Source of the DNA: an uncultured Bacteroidales bacterium
Lineage (GTDB): Bacteria > Bacteroidota > Bacteroidia > Bacteroidales > F082
Direction: 5' to 3'
Assembly (NCBI GenBank): GCA_937884015.1
Contig: CALGBV010000428.1
Location: 1-19,374 of the forward strand
DNA: 19,374 nucleotides
Part shown: in pieces, positions 7,564-14,648 of the stretch
Layout: every line of letters begins with the position of its first letter
Position numbering within the stretch: position 1 is the stretch's first letter
Notes under the pieces: model-generated
Databases searched by the model: none
What the model was told of the DNA's origin: nothing
Seen by the model: only the letters and a program-made list of their open reading frames with translations
Position numbers and translations under genes: made by a program

Positions 7564-10548
7564 CTATTTTACAAACCTAACACAAGTTTCCGAAACATCA
7601 TTTTGCAAATGCAAGACAAAAATCCCCTTCGGCAAATCACTGACAGACAGCATAATATTTCCGAAAGCATCAGAAAAACACGTTTCCGAAACAAGGATTT
7701 CTCCTAAAATATTCACAACCATCAACTGATATTTTTCCGCTTTCACCAAACCTGAAACCTTCAATTCACCAGCGGCTGGATTTGGAAAAACCGAAACCGT
7801 TTTCAAATCATTTTGGCTTCCACGGTGCATAGCGACGCTGCCTTCACGATTGACAAACAAATGCAAATCAGTTATTTCAGGTTCATCGGGAGAAATGGTG
7901 ACCGCTTCGCATAATCCTCTGCCATAACGCGGCAAATCAGCCATGACATAATAGGAGCCAAACAACAGGTTGCGCAGCGAAAAACGCCCACGTTCATCAG
8001 TAATGGTGAAGCCCAAGACACGCTCTTTCGTGGAATTTAGCAAAGTAACGCAGACATTCGACAAGCCCTCAACGCAATAGGCATCAGCAGTGTCATCGCG
8101 CAGCCACGACTGGCAATAGAAATCACCAGCCCTGAAATCCATTTCCGGATAATCGAAAACACCGCTAATCAAGCCATTACCCGAAGAAAATGACGGCTGT
8201 ATTTCCGGCAAAGTAAGGTCAACATCATACACGTTGCCATTCACTTTTATCAAATTCGAGGCGTCCCACACCAATTTATCAAAATAGTACGAACCGGCAC
8301 AACTCAAGTCCAAGGTATCAGGAAAAGCATAAACGGTGTAGGTATCGGCCAGCAAAGTGCCAAATTCAAACTCACCATTTTCATCAGAAACCGTTCTGTA
8401 AAATCCTGATACAAAATCATTTTCATCGCCGACAGCAACTGCCAGAACCTGTGCATTCGGATAAGGCAAATCTCCGCGCCAAACCCTTCCCGACAAGGCG
8501 AATTCCTCATACAATTCATAAACGACTGTATCGGAAACGTGCCCGCAATACGACCAGGCATCAAGCGCAAGCTTCACTTTTCTATTTTCCTTTTCAATCT
8601 CACCAGGATAATAAACCGAATGTAAATCAGCAGGATTGATGAAGAAGCCATCGCCACAAGTCTTCCAGCAAATCGAATCATAGTGCTGGGCATCAGCATC
8701 ATCGAGCAGAATAGGCCTATCAACTCCCGAATAGGAATCGGTACCCGCATAGACCATAAGCTGCCCAAACAGCCGCAATTTCATCGAAGCAGTCTTCACA
8801 TCATTACCCGATGTAACGCGGATGGAAAGGATTACCTCGCCCGTTTCATAATCCTCGGCTGAGGGAAAATAGGTTGCCGTAAGTGCCAATGGATCAGAGA
8901 AATTTCCCGTTCCGGATGTGCGCCAAAGAAAACTATTATAGGAATAAGGGATGCTGGCTTCTCTAATCGTAAAACCACTTGACGGAGCGCACATCGTGGC
9001 ATCTTCGCCCGCGTATGGATAAAAATCAGCGAAAGCGTAGGCACTTCTGCCTGCCGCCATGAAACCATTTATGTCGCATGTCCTATCGCAAGCCACAACG
9101 GCAACATTTTCAGCTAAATAAGTCGGCAAAATATAGGAATTTCCATAAACAGGTTCGCTGTGATGGTTGAACTTGTAGAAATCGAAATCGCCATAATACA
9201 AAATGTAATGGCTGAAATCGGCCTCTGGATTTTCATCCCACGAAATCTTCCAATTGCCATTAATAAACTGTTTCTTCACATGTGCCGGAGGTGAAACAGG
9301 TGCCGTCGTATCACATTCCAGCAAAAAGTCATCATACACAATTTCACCAAGTTCCGGATTATCATGCTGGTCAAAAACACATCTTCCTATTTCTTGATTC
9401 GAAGTCCGATGCCAATAGTTTTTCTCCATATTGACCGTATTTGCCGAATTGTTTTCAAACAACACGACATTCTCGTGATGGAGGAAATTGTTGAAGTGCC
9501 ATTCATTGCCCGTCGAAGTGAACGATGCCAAAGTGGAATTCATTTCGCTGAAAACATTGCCCGAAAAACAAGTCGTTCCATTCGGTTGCAAATCCGTTAT
9601 GGTCTGTCCATTATCATAAAATGTATTCTGTTCAACGACCAACTGACAGTTATTCAACATATTGAGCGCCTCATCGTTTTTCCAGAAAATATTATTCCGA
9701 ATGATAAGCGAATCCATACCCGCACGAATGCCATACGACGAATAGCCAATGTTGCCCGAAGGCAAACCGGAAGAAATCACGTTGTTCATCACGTAGTTTT
9801 TCCCGCTTTCAGTCATCACTCCAACTTGCCTATCGAAATAAAGGGCCGTAGAAGCCTTTTGGAAACAATTGGAAATGACGTAGTTATCGCGGCATTTCCA
9901 GCCATACGAAGTATTTGAAAACGTTAAGTTGATTTGTCCTTGATCAAAAATATTGTGCGAAAAGACATTCCCGACACAATCGCGTGCCTGCGATTTCAGT
10001 TCAATGCCTGAGACGCATTGTGAAAACAGGCAACTGTCAACCAAAAAGCGGTCGCAATCAGTCAAATCCAAGCCTTTTCCTGCATAATAATTATGGAAAC
10101 CGCACCTTTTTATAATGACATCCTCACAATTGGAAGCCACGATAGCAACCTGAGAACCACGCATTTCCGCGAATGCAATACTCGATACCGATTCTGAACT
10201 GATATTTTTCAACTGAACGCCGTTCCAATCGTGCGATAACTCGTATGGCAACAGATAAACGGAATCGTTTGCCTTGCCTTCGATAACCAGGCTACCGCCA
10301 TCAACACGCAAAAACGCCGACTGACCAAACAGTATCTTCACGCCAGGCTCAATGTAAAGCGAACCATTGTCGGAGACCAGCAACGACTGCGCAACGAAAT
10401 ACACCGAATCCTGACCCATTTTCGGCAAGGTAAGGCTTGTTGAAACCGTTCCATCGATCGGGACATAGCACTGAGCCTCAGACTGATAAGTCAATCCAAA
10501 GAAAGAAAACATTGTCAAAAACAGCCCTATCAATCCGAATCGGTTCAT
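7564..10548 (-). CDS. Large secreted T9SS surface protein with parallel beta-helix domain
   Basis: 994 residues, not recognised as a named protein. The signal peptide is 1-25 (cleavage after SEA). Residues about 55-405 look like a right-handed parallel beta-helix, with recurring N/C-rich rungs such as DVIIKRCGFHN, RFLVDSCLFSQC, LIIRNNIFWKN and LVVEQNTFYDN. An FN3-like domain follows (about 415-505). Two related repeats (about 510-595 and 598-680) share the pattern W-[KR]-T-[SC]-G-x-G-x-F then YxPS/YYPG. Two carboxypeptidase-regulatory-like domains follow (about 685-785 and 793-895). The last 77 residues are a T9SS type A sorting domain (VSVFPNPAAGELKVSG, LPKGIFVLHLQ). There are about 26 cysteines, many in the helix. 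The fold suggests carbohydrate binding or cleavage, but I see no catalytic motif I can defend. It starts 3 bases after the STN-barrel gene. Confidence 0.85.
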   Translation of the reverse strand: MNRFGLIGLFLTMFSFFGLTYQSEAQCYVPIDGTVSTSLTLPKMGQDSVYFVAQSLLVSDNGSLYIEPGVKILFGQSAFLRVDGGSLVIEGKANDSVYLLPYELSHDWNGVQLKNISSESVSSIAFAEMRGSQVAIVASNCEDVIIKRCGFHNYYAGKGLDLTDCDRFLVDSCLFSQCVSGIELKSQARDCVGNVFSHNIFDQGQINLTFSNTSYGWKCRDNYVISNCFQKASTALYFDRQVGVMTESGKNYVMNNVISSGLPSGNIGYSSYGIRAGMDSLIIRNNIFWKNDEALNMLNNCQLVVEQNTFYDNGQTITDLQPNGTTCFSGNVFSEMNSTLASFTSTGNEWHFNNFLHHENVVLFENNSANTVNMEKNYWHRTSNQEIGRCVFDQHDNPELGEIVYDDFLLECDTTAPVSPPAHVKKQFINGNWKISWDENPEADFSHYILYYGDFDFYKFNHHSEPVYGNSYILPTYLAENVAVVACDRTCDINGFMAAGRSAYAFADFYPYAGEDATMCAPSSGFTIREASIPYSYNSFLWRTSGTGNFSDPLALTATYFPSAEDYETGEVILSIRVTSGNDVKTASMKLRLFGQLMVYAGTDSYSGVDRPILLDDADAQHYDSICWKTCGDGFFINPADLHSVYYPGEIEKENRKVKLALDAWSYCGHVSDTVVYELYEEFALSGRVWRGDLPYPNAQVLAVAVGDENDFVSGFYRTVSDENGEFEFGTLLADTYTVYAFPDTLDLSCAGSYYFDKLVWDASNLIKVNGNVYDVDLTLPEIQPSFSSGNGLISGVFDYPEMDFRAGDFYCQSWLRDDTADAYCVEGLSNVCVTLLNSTKERVLGFTITDERGRFSLRNLLFGSYYVMADLPRYGRGLCEAVTISPDEPEITDLHLFVNREGSVAMHRGSQNDLKTVSVFPNPAAGELKVSGLVKAEKYQLMVVNILGEILVSETCFSDAFGNIMLSVSDLPKGIFVLHLQNDVSETCVRFVK

Positions 10549-10551
10549 TGC

Positions 10552-11892
10552 TTAGAAATAATAAGTCAAACCTAATTTCAACACAACGGATTGCATCTTC
10601 AAACTAATCGGATAATCCGTTTTGTAAAGCGAACCGACATGGCGGCGGTAATCCAATTCCGGCACCAGTTCCAATCGCTCTCCGACTTTCAAGGCCGCAC
10701 CAATTCCCAACGAATAACTGAATTTCACCGTTTCAGCATACTTATTTAAATCATTGGTATAAAACGGCTTATCCATCGAGAACATGGAACCACGCGCATT
10801 CAGCAGAAAGTCTATTGAAATTCCTGCCTTTACAAACAACCTGAAATATTCAGCCGCAAACAAGTCGTAGGAACAAAAACCGCCAACGCCCAAATAATTC
10901 AGGCGATTATCTTCGCGGCACGAGAAATCATGCGATTCCAATGGAACATACACCGAATCGAGCACATAACAGAAAGACGTATCGCCAGACACCTGATTGA
11001 CAACATAATAAGTGTCCAAAGTATCGTTCACAAAATAATTGCCTTCCGTCACAGTCCTATCCATGGCAAAACGATAATGCAAGGATCTGTACGACAAAGT
11101 CATGCCATAACTCAAACGGTTCTGCTTATAACCAGCCTCTGCCGTAACGCCATTCGTGGCAACATGCGACAAATCAACCGACTGATTATAAAGGTTATAA
11201 AGTTCCTCAAAATCAGGGTCGTTCAGACTTTGTTTCAGACCTCCCCAGGCATGATCGTAGGAAAGATTGGCGAACCAGCCATTATCACGGAACGAAGGCC
11301 AATTGAACGCTATCGGGTTCCGTTTACGAATGAAAGTGGTATCATGCTCAACAACAGTCTTTTGCATCACAACAGTATCGCGTTGAATCAGGATCCTCGT
11401 CACAAACAAGGTATCGAAAATCCGCAGTGTATCAGTTTGGCGGTTCAAAACCGTGTCAACCTTATGATTTTCGACCACCGAAGGAACGGCTGGGTCATTG
11501 GTGTGATTTTCAGGATATACGGGCACAAAAGCTGGCATTTTCTTGATCACATATTGCCGCCCGATTTTCTTGAAGCCATAGTCAGTGCCTTTTAGCAAAT
11601 CGCGCAACACCTCATCGATGGGCTTGTAGGAACACGAATAAGCCTGAATGTGAACCTGCGAAAGTTCGGCCTTGCTAAACGCCACATTGACATCATATTC
11701 AGCAAAAAGTTTTTCCAAAGCCACATCAAGCGAACACGACTCAACGGAAAACGAAATCACGGGGTCAATCACCTGTGAAAACGATTGCCGAGGCATCATC
11801 AGACTGAAAAGCAGGAAAAGAAATGCACCTGCCAGCGCACTATGTATTTTTTTACCCTTTTGATTATCAACATGTTTCGAGATAAATCCCAT
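10552..11892 (-). CDS. STN-domain protein with short C-terminal outer-membrane beta-barrel
   Basis: 446 residues from the ATG at 11892; an in-frame TTG at 11898 is less likely. The signal peptide has a long basic start, a core ALAGAFLFLLFSLMM and probable cleavage after QSFS (39/40). Residues about 44-118 form an STN (secretin/TonB short N-terminal) domain, ISFSVESCSLDVALEKLF through YGFKKIGRQYVIKK. In FecA-like receptors this domain touches the anti-sigma factor in the periplasm. A linker (about 119-195) contains repeated DTL/DTV/DTT units. Residues about 206-446 alternate like an outer-membrane barrel of roughly 8-10 strands and end in LKLGLTYYF, a typical barrel-assembly terminus. There is no plug, no carboxypeptidase-like domain and no room for a 22-strand TonB-dependent barrel. 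It lies between the FecR gene and the T9SS genes and is probably the sensor of the system; this role is inferred. Confidence 0.82.
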   Translation of the reverse strand: MGFISKHVDNQKGKKIHSALAGAFLFLLFSLMMPRQSFSQVIDPVISFSVESCSLDVALEKLFAEYDVNVAFSKAELSQVHIQAYSCSYKPIDEVLRDLLKGTDYGFKKIGRQYVIKKMPAFVPVYPENHTNDPAVPSVVENHKVDTVLNRQTDTLRIFDTLFVTRILIQRDTVVMQKTVVEHDTTFIRKRNPIAFNWPSFRDNGWFANLSYDHAWGGLKQSLNDPDFEELYNLYNQSVDLSHVATNGVTAEAGYKQNRLSYGMTLSYRSLHYRFAMDRTVTEGNYFVNDTLDTYYVVNQVSGDTSFCYVLDSVYVPLESHDFSCREDNRLNYLGVGGFCSYDLFAAEYFRLFVKAGISIDFLLNARGSMFSMDKPFYTNDLNKYAETVKFSYSLGIGAALKVGERLELVPELDYRRHVGSLYKTDYPISLKMQSVVLKLGLTYYF

Positions 11893-12000
11893 ACACAAAC
11901 CTCTTTTTTGACTTCAAAATTGGCTGCTAATTTACAAAAAACCTAAATCAACAGACAAAATGAATGTCAAAAAGATAAAAACATGAAGGAAAAGGATTGT

Positions 12001-13002
12001 TTAGCGAAGTTCGAAAGTGGAACCCGATTTCACCAATTCGAGATTGGCGACGGCGGCAATGGTTTCAAGGACATCGTTGATTGGGTCGTCGGTGAAACGC
12101 ACCGTAATCTTTCTTTCGGCCTGAGCCTCAGCAAGATTGATATTTACGTTGTAAATGTATTCCACGGTTTCGATAATCACGCGCAAAGTCTCATCATTGA
12201 AGACAATCTCGTGATTTTTCATCAGTTCGTCCTTCTTCACATCCATGGCAGAAACGAGCACCAACTCGTTGGCTTCGTTGAACATGCCACGTTCACCAGG
12301 AAGGACCTCTATAGAACTGATTTCATGACCTTTCTTATCAACTGCACTCATTTTCACTTTGCCGGAATACAAGTCAAGAACCTGATCGTCAGCATTCAAC
12401 ATGAATGAAGTGCCGAGGACTTCTATCTGCATATTGTCGCAACGGATAATGAAAGGTTTTGAAGCATCCTTGGCCACATCAAACGAGGCGACACCTTCAA
12501 AATCGACTTGACGCAAAGTCTTGCCAAACGATTTTCCATAGGTCAATTCCGATTCGGAACCGAAAGTCACCGTGGTGCCATCAGGAAGTTTGCATGACGT
12601 ATTGGCTCCGAAATCACTTGAAGCCAGAACCGTCTTATTGTTGAAAGGTTTCGCCACGAAGAAACTGACTATCAGAGCAACAACAACCGCAGCGGCAACG
12701 CCGGATACATATTTGTAATTCTTCTGATACCAGGATAATTTCACCGTTGGTGCAACTTCTTTCGCTTTTTCAGCCTCGATTTCGTCAATGCGGAGGTTCA
12801 CCTTTCCCAAAGCGGCCTCAACGTCAATGTTTTCAGGCATTTCAAAAGCCGTGAGTTCCCAAACGGTCTTCAAAGACTCAAAATGAAGACGATTTTCATC
12901 GCTTTCGGCAATCCATGAAAGCAGAATCTGAGCATCTTCGGAAGTGCAAAGCCCATCCAAATAGCTCATTATCAACTCATCATATTGATTTACCTTACTC
13001 AT
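12001..13002 (-). CDS. FecR-family anti-sigma factor with DUF4974-like C-terminal domain
   Basis: 333 residues. The cytoplasmic N-terminal part (1-95) is the sigma-binding region, opening with YDELIMSYLDGLCTSEDAQI. One membrane segment follows (about 98-118, YVSGVAAAVVVALIVSFFV). The periplasmic FecR domain (about 125-250) shows CKLPDGTTVTFGSESELTY, VDFEGVASFDVAKDASKPF and VEVLGTSF-like IEVLGTSFML. The last 70 residues (264-333, IVFNDETLRVIIETVEYIYN to STFELR) fit the DUF4974 domain typical of Bacteroidetes members. By family knowledge it holds the ECF sigma factor at the membrane until an outer-membrane STN domain signals. It starts 77 bases after the sigma gene and ends 108 bases before the STN-barrel ATG. 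Length and domain order are normal. Confidence 0.94.
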   Translation of the reverse strand: MSKVNQYDELIMSYLDGLCTSEDAQILLSWIAESDENRLHFESLKTVWELTAFEMPENIDVEAALGKVNLRIDEIEAEKAKEVAPTVKLSWYQKNYKYVSGVAAAVVVALIVSFFVAKPFNNKTVLASSDFGANTSCKLPDGTTVTFGSESELTYGKSFGKTLRQVDFEGVASFDVAKDASKPFIIRCDNMQIEVLGTSFMLNADDQVLDLYSGKVKMSAVDKKGHEISSIEVLPGERGMFNEANELVLVSAMDVKKDELMKNHEIVFNDETLRVIIETVEYIYNVNINLAEAQAERKITVRFTDDPINDVLETIAAVANLELVKSGSTFELR

Positions 13003-13037
13003 TTTGTTTCTTTATTCACTTATAAGACTAATAACTC

Positions 13038-13062
13038 GCGTTTTACCCTTAGTCGAAAACGC
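13038..13062. repeat. Inverted repeat in the sigma-FecR gap
   Basis: GCGTTTT (13038-13044) and AAAACGC (13056-13062) form a 7-bp perfect stem with an 11-base loop. It lies between the sigma stop (13080) and the FecR start (13002), so it would fold in the operon mRNA. On the minus strand no T run follows, so it is not an intrinsic terminator for the sigma gene. Its plus-strand side is followed by ATTTTTTT. A role in mRNA stability or attenuation is possible but unproven. Confidence 0.35.
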
Positions 13063-13079
13063 ATTTTTTTCAAAAAAAA

Positions 13080-13622
13080 TCAAATATAATCTTTCAAGCC
13101 TTCCTTGAGCTGCTTTATGGCCGCACACATGTGAGCTTCGACCGTCTTTTGCGAAAGATTCAGCTTTTCAGCAATCTCGACATATTTCAACCCATCGAAA
13201 CGACTCAGCATGAAAACCTCACGACGCTTTTCAGGCATTCCGGCCACGATTTTACGATAAGCATCTTCAAGATTCTGACCTTGAAGTTCCTCAGAGGCAT
13301 CGAAAGCCTCACCTTCCTCAGAATAAACCGAAAGATTGGCTTCGGCATGGGAACGCTCCCTATTAATATAGGTAAGGGACAAATTGCGCACCGACTGCAT
13401 CATGTAGGAATTAAACGAGGAATTAATGGAAAGGCTCTCGTGATTAGTCCACAATCTGACGAAAAAATCCTGCACGACCTCAGCTGCAACATCCTCATCA
13501 GCTACAAAGCGAATGCAAAAACGCGACAAAGGCGCGTAAAACTGGCGGAAAAGTTTATTGAAAGCCTCCCTGTCGCCCGACTTTACGTTTTCAACAATGA
13601 TTTGCAACTCGTTTTCTGTCAT
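13080..13622 (-). CDS. ECF-type RNA polymerase sigma-70 factor
   Basis: 180 residues, the usual length for an extracytoplasmic-function sigma factor. Region 2 (about 20-90) includes FNKLFRQFYAPLSRFCIRFV, the -10-binding helix EVVQDFFVRLW (48-58) and SYMMQSVRNLSLTYI. Region 4 (about 117-172) includes MPEKRREVFMLSRFDGLKY and the helix-turn-helix EIAEKLNLSQKTVEAHM (149-165). It heads the run of five minus-strand genes, and the adjacent FecR gene marks it as an iron-/carbohydrate-type signalling sigma factor of the Bacteroidetes class. Which promoters it recognises cannot be read from the sequence; the obvious -7 box in front of it (13653-13660) is of the housekeeping type. Confidence 0.94.
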   Translation of the reverse strand: MTENELQIIVENVKSGDREAFNKLFRQFYAPLSRFCIRFVADEDVAAEVVQDFFVRLWTNHESLSINSSFNSYMMQSVRNLSLTYINRERSHAEANLSVYSEEGEAFDASEELQGQNLEDAYRKIVAGMPEKRREVFMLSRFDGLKYVEIAEKLNLSQKTVEAHMCAAIKQLKEGLKDYI

Positions 13623-13652
13623 TACCTTATTTTATTAAGGGGAAAAGTGCGG

Positions 13653-13679
13653 CAAAAATAATCTTTTTTTACACTCAAA
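13653..13679 (-). promoter_or_regulatory. Promoter for the sigma/FecR operon
   Basis: On the minus strand TATTTTTG (13653-13660) is an exact TAnnTTTG -7 box. A TTTG (13676-13679) lies 15 bp upstream, a gap slightly shorter than usual. The predicted leader to the ATG at 13622 is about 24 bases. The box fits the vegetative sigma factor, suggesting basal housekeeping transcription of the regulator pair. Confidence 0.6.
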
Positions 13680-13754
13680 GAAGGATTAATAATGCCAAAA
13701 ACTGAAAAAAGCATTAATCAAGCAACGAATTAATAGTCAAATTATTCATCATAA

Positions 13755-13771
13755 AACAATGATTCATTGTT
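13755..13771. promoter_or_regulatory. 17-bp perfect palindrome between sigma gene and rplU
   Basis: AACAATGA (13755-13762) and TCATTGTT (13764-13771) flank a single central T. It sits in the 286-base intergenic region between divergent genes, about 95 bp upstream of the sigma -7 box and about 60 bp upstream of the rplU -33 box. Its size and symmetry suggest a dimeric repressor or activator site, but the AT-rich context means chance is not excluded. Confidence 0.35.
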
Positions 13772-13831
13772 ATTTACGAATAGCGAACAAATCAAAGGAC
13801 TGAAAATTAATGATAAAAAATGAAAGAAACA

Positions 13832-13861
13832 TTTGTTCTATCGAAAAATTGTGTATTTTTG
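13832..13861 (+). promoter_or_regulatory. Promoter for rplU-rpmA
   Basis: TTTG (13832-13835) and TATTTTTG (13854-13861) are separated by 18 bp, an excellent match to the Bacteroidetes consensus (TTTG near -33 and TAnnTTTG near -7). Transcription would start near 13868, giving a leader of about 40 bases before the rplU ATG. This is the clearest promoter in the window. Confidence 0.75.
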
Positions 13862-13908
13862 CAGTCCGAAAAAAAGAATAGGAATCAGTATCTAAAAGAT
13901 ATCGAGAA

Positions 13909-14220
13909 ATGTACGCAATAGTAGAAATCGCAGGACAACAGTTCAAAGTGACGAAAGGACAACAATTATTCGTCAACAGACTGCAAGGAGAAGAAGGAAG
14001 TAAAGTTTCTTTCGACAAAGTATTATTAATTGAAAACGAAGGTTCGACGAAAGTAGGAGCCCCGACGGTAGCCGGCGCCAATGTCGAAGCCACTATCATG
14101 CAGCACTGCAAAGGCAACAAAGTTATCGTTTTCAAGAAGAAAAGAAGAAAAGGCTATCAGACATCTAACGGTCACCGTCAGTATCTGAGCAAGGTCGTAA
14201 TTGATAACATTACAGAGTAA
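13909..14220 (+). CDS. rplU: 50S ribosomal protein L21
   Basis: 103 residues, the normal length. It begins MYAIVEIAGQQFKVTKGQQL, the highly conserved L21 N-terminus. The conserved basic region VIVFKKKRRKGYQTSNGHRQ (77-96) is followed by YLSKVVIDNI, which contacts 23S rRNA in the large subunit. It is the first gene of the classic rplU-rpmA pair, 23 bases before rpmA, under a strong promoter at 13832-13861. Nothing is unusual in the protein. Confidence 0.98.
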   Translation: MYAIVEIAGQQFKVTKGQQLFVNRLQGEEGSKVSFDKVLLIENEGSTKVGAPTVAGANVEATIMQHCKGNKVIVFKKKRRKGYQTSNGHRQYLSKVVIDNITE

Positions 14221-14243
14221 AAAACCCGAAAAATCAGAAAGAT

Positions 14244-14516
14244 ATGGCACACAAAAAAGGCGTTGGTAGTTCCGAGAACGGTCGTGAGTCCGCTAGTAAG
14301 CGACTCGGCATTAAACTTTTCGGTGGACAAGCTGCAGTAGCAGGTAACATCATTGTTCGTCAGCGTGGTACAAAACACTATCCTGGCAAGAACGTAGGCA
14401 TTGGCAAGGATCACACCTTGTATGCAAAATGTGACGGCATTGTCGAATTCGTGAAGAAGAGAGACAACAAGTCATTCGTTTCAGTCCTCCCAGTCGAAGG
14501 ACAAATCACTGAATAA
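14244..14516 (+). CDS. rpmA: 50S ribosomal protein L27
   Basis: 90 residues. It opens MAHKKGVGSSENGRESASKR, the L27 signature; the second residue is Ala and there is no cleavable N-terminal extension of the Firmicutes type, so the start is well fixed. GIKLFGGQAAVAGNIIVRQR and the PG-box region KHYPGKNVGIGKDHTLYA are the conserved core. The flexible N-terminus reaches toward the peptidyl-transferase centre of the ribosome. The gene ends the rplU-rpmA unit and is followed by a clear terminator at 14544-14577. serS, which often follows this pair in Bacteroidales, is not next here. Confidence 0.98.
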   Translation: MAHKKGVGSSENGRESASKRLGIKLFGGQAAVAGNIIVRQRGTKHYPGKNVGIGKDHTLYAKCDGIVEFVKKRDNKSFVSVLPVEGQITE

Positions 14517-14543
14517 TAATTTTATTCATAACATACATTTTTA

Positions 14544-14577
14544 CCCGATAGGTCTCCCCGACCCATCGGGTTTTTTT
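14544..14577 (+). terminator. Intrinsic terminator after rpmA
   Basis: CCCGAT (14544-14549) pairs with ATCGGG (14565-14570), then one A/C mismatch and GGT pairing with ACC, around the loop CTCCCCG. Seven T follow directly (14571-14577). It lies 27 bases after the rpmA stop and should end the ribosomal-protein transcript. Confidence 0.88.
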
Positions 14578-14611
14578 GTTGCCATTTCCATCACAATTAA
14601 TCTAAAAGCAG

Positions 14612-14619
14612 TATCTTTG
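14612..14619 (+). promoter_or_regulatory. -7 promoter box for the lipoprotein-TPR unit
   Basis: TATCTTTG matches TAnnTTTG and is 30 bases upstream of the ATG at 14649, just after the rpmA terminator. I see no convincing TTTG at the matching -33 distance. The likely leader is about 23 bases. Confidence 0.5.
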
Positions 14620-14648
14620 CAACTTACATTTGATTAATCAGAAATCCT

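Noticed and set aside
9364..9918. 184-residue plus-strand reading frame opposite the beta-helix gene
   Set aside because: It is antisense to the beta-helix region and has no recognisable domain, signal or promoter.
10930..11595. 221-residue plus-strand reading frame opposite the STN-barrel gene
   Set aside because: It is antisense to a gene with clear signal peptide, STN domain and barrel, and shows no own motif or start signal.
11893..12000. Internal promoter before the STN-barrel gene (TAGGTTTT and TATCTTTT in the T-rich gap)
   Set aside because: Neither matches TAnnTTTG fully and neither has a well-spaced upstream box. An ECF-specific promoter could hide here, but I cannot recognise one.
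4585..13622. ABC-F gene as sixth member of the sigma/FecR operon
   Set aside because: It has its own -7 box at 4605-4612 and a general translation role; co-transcription by read-through remains possible but is not needed.
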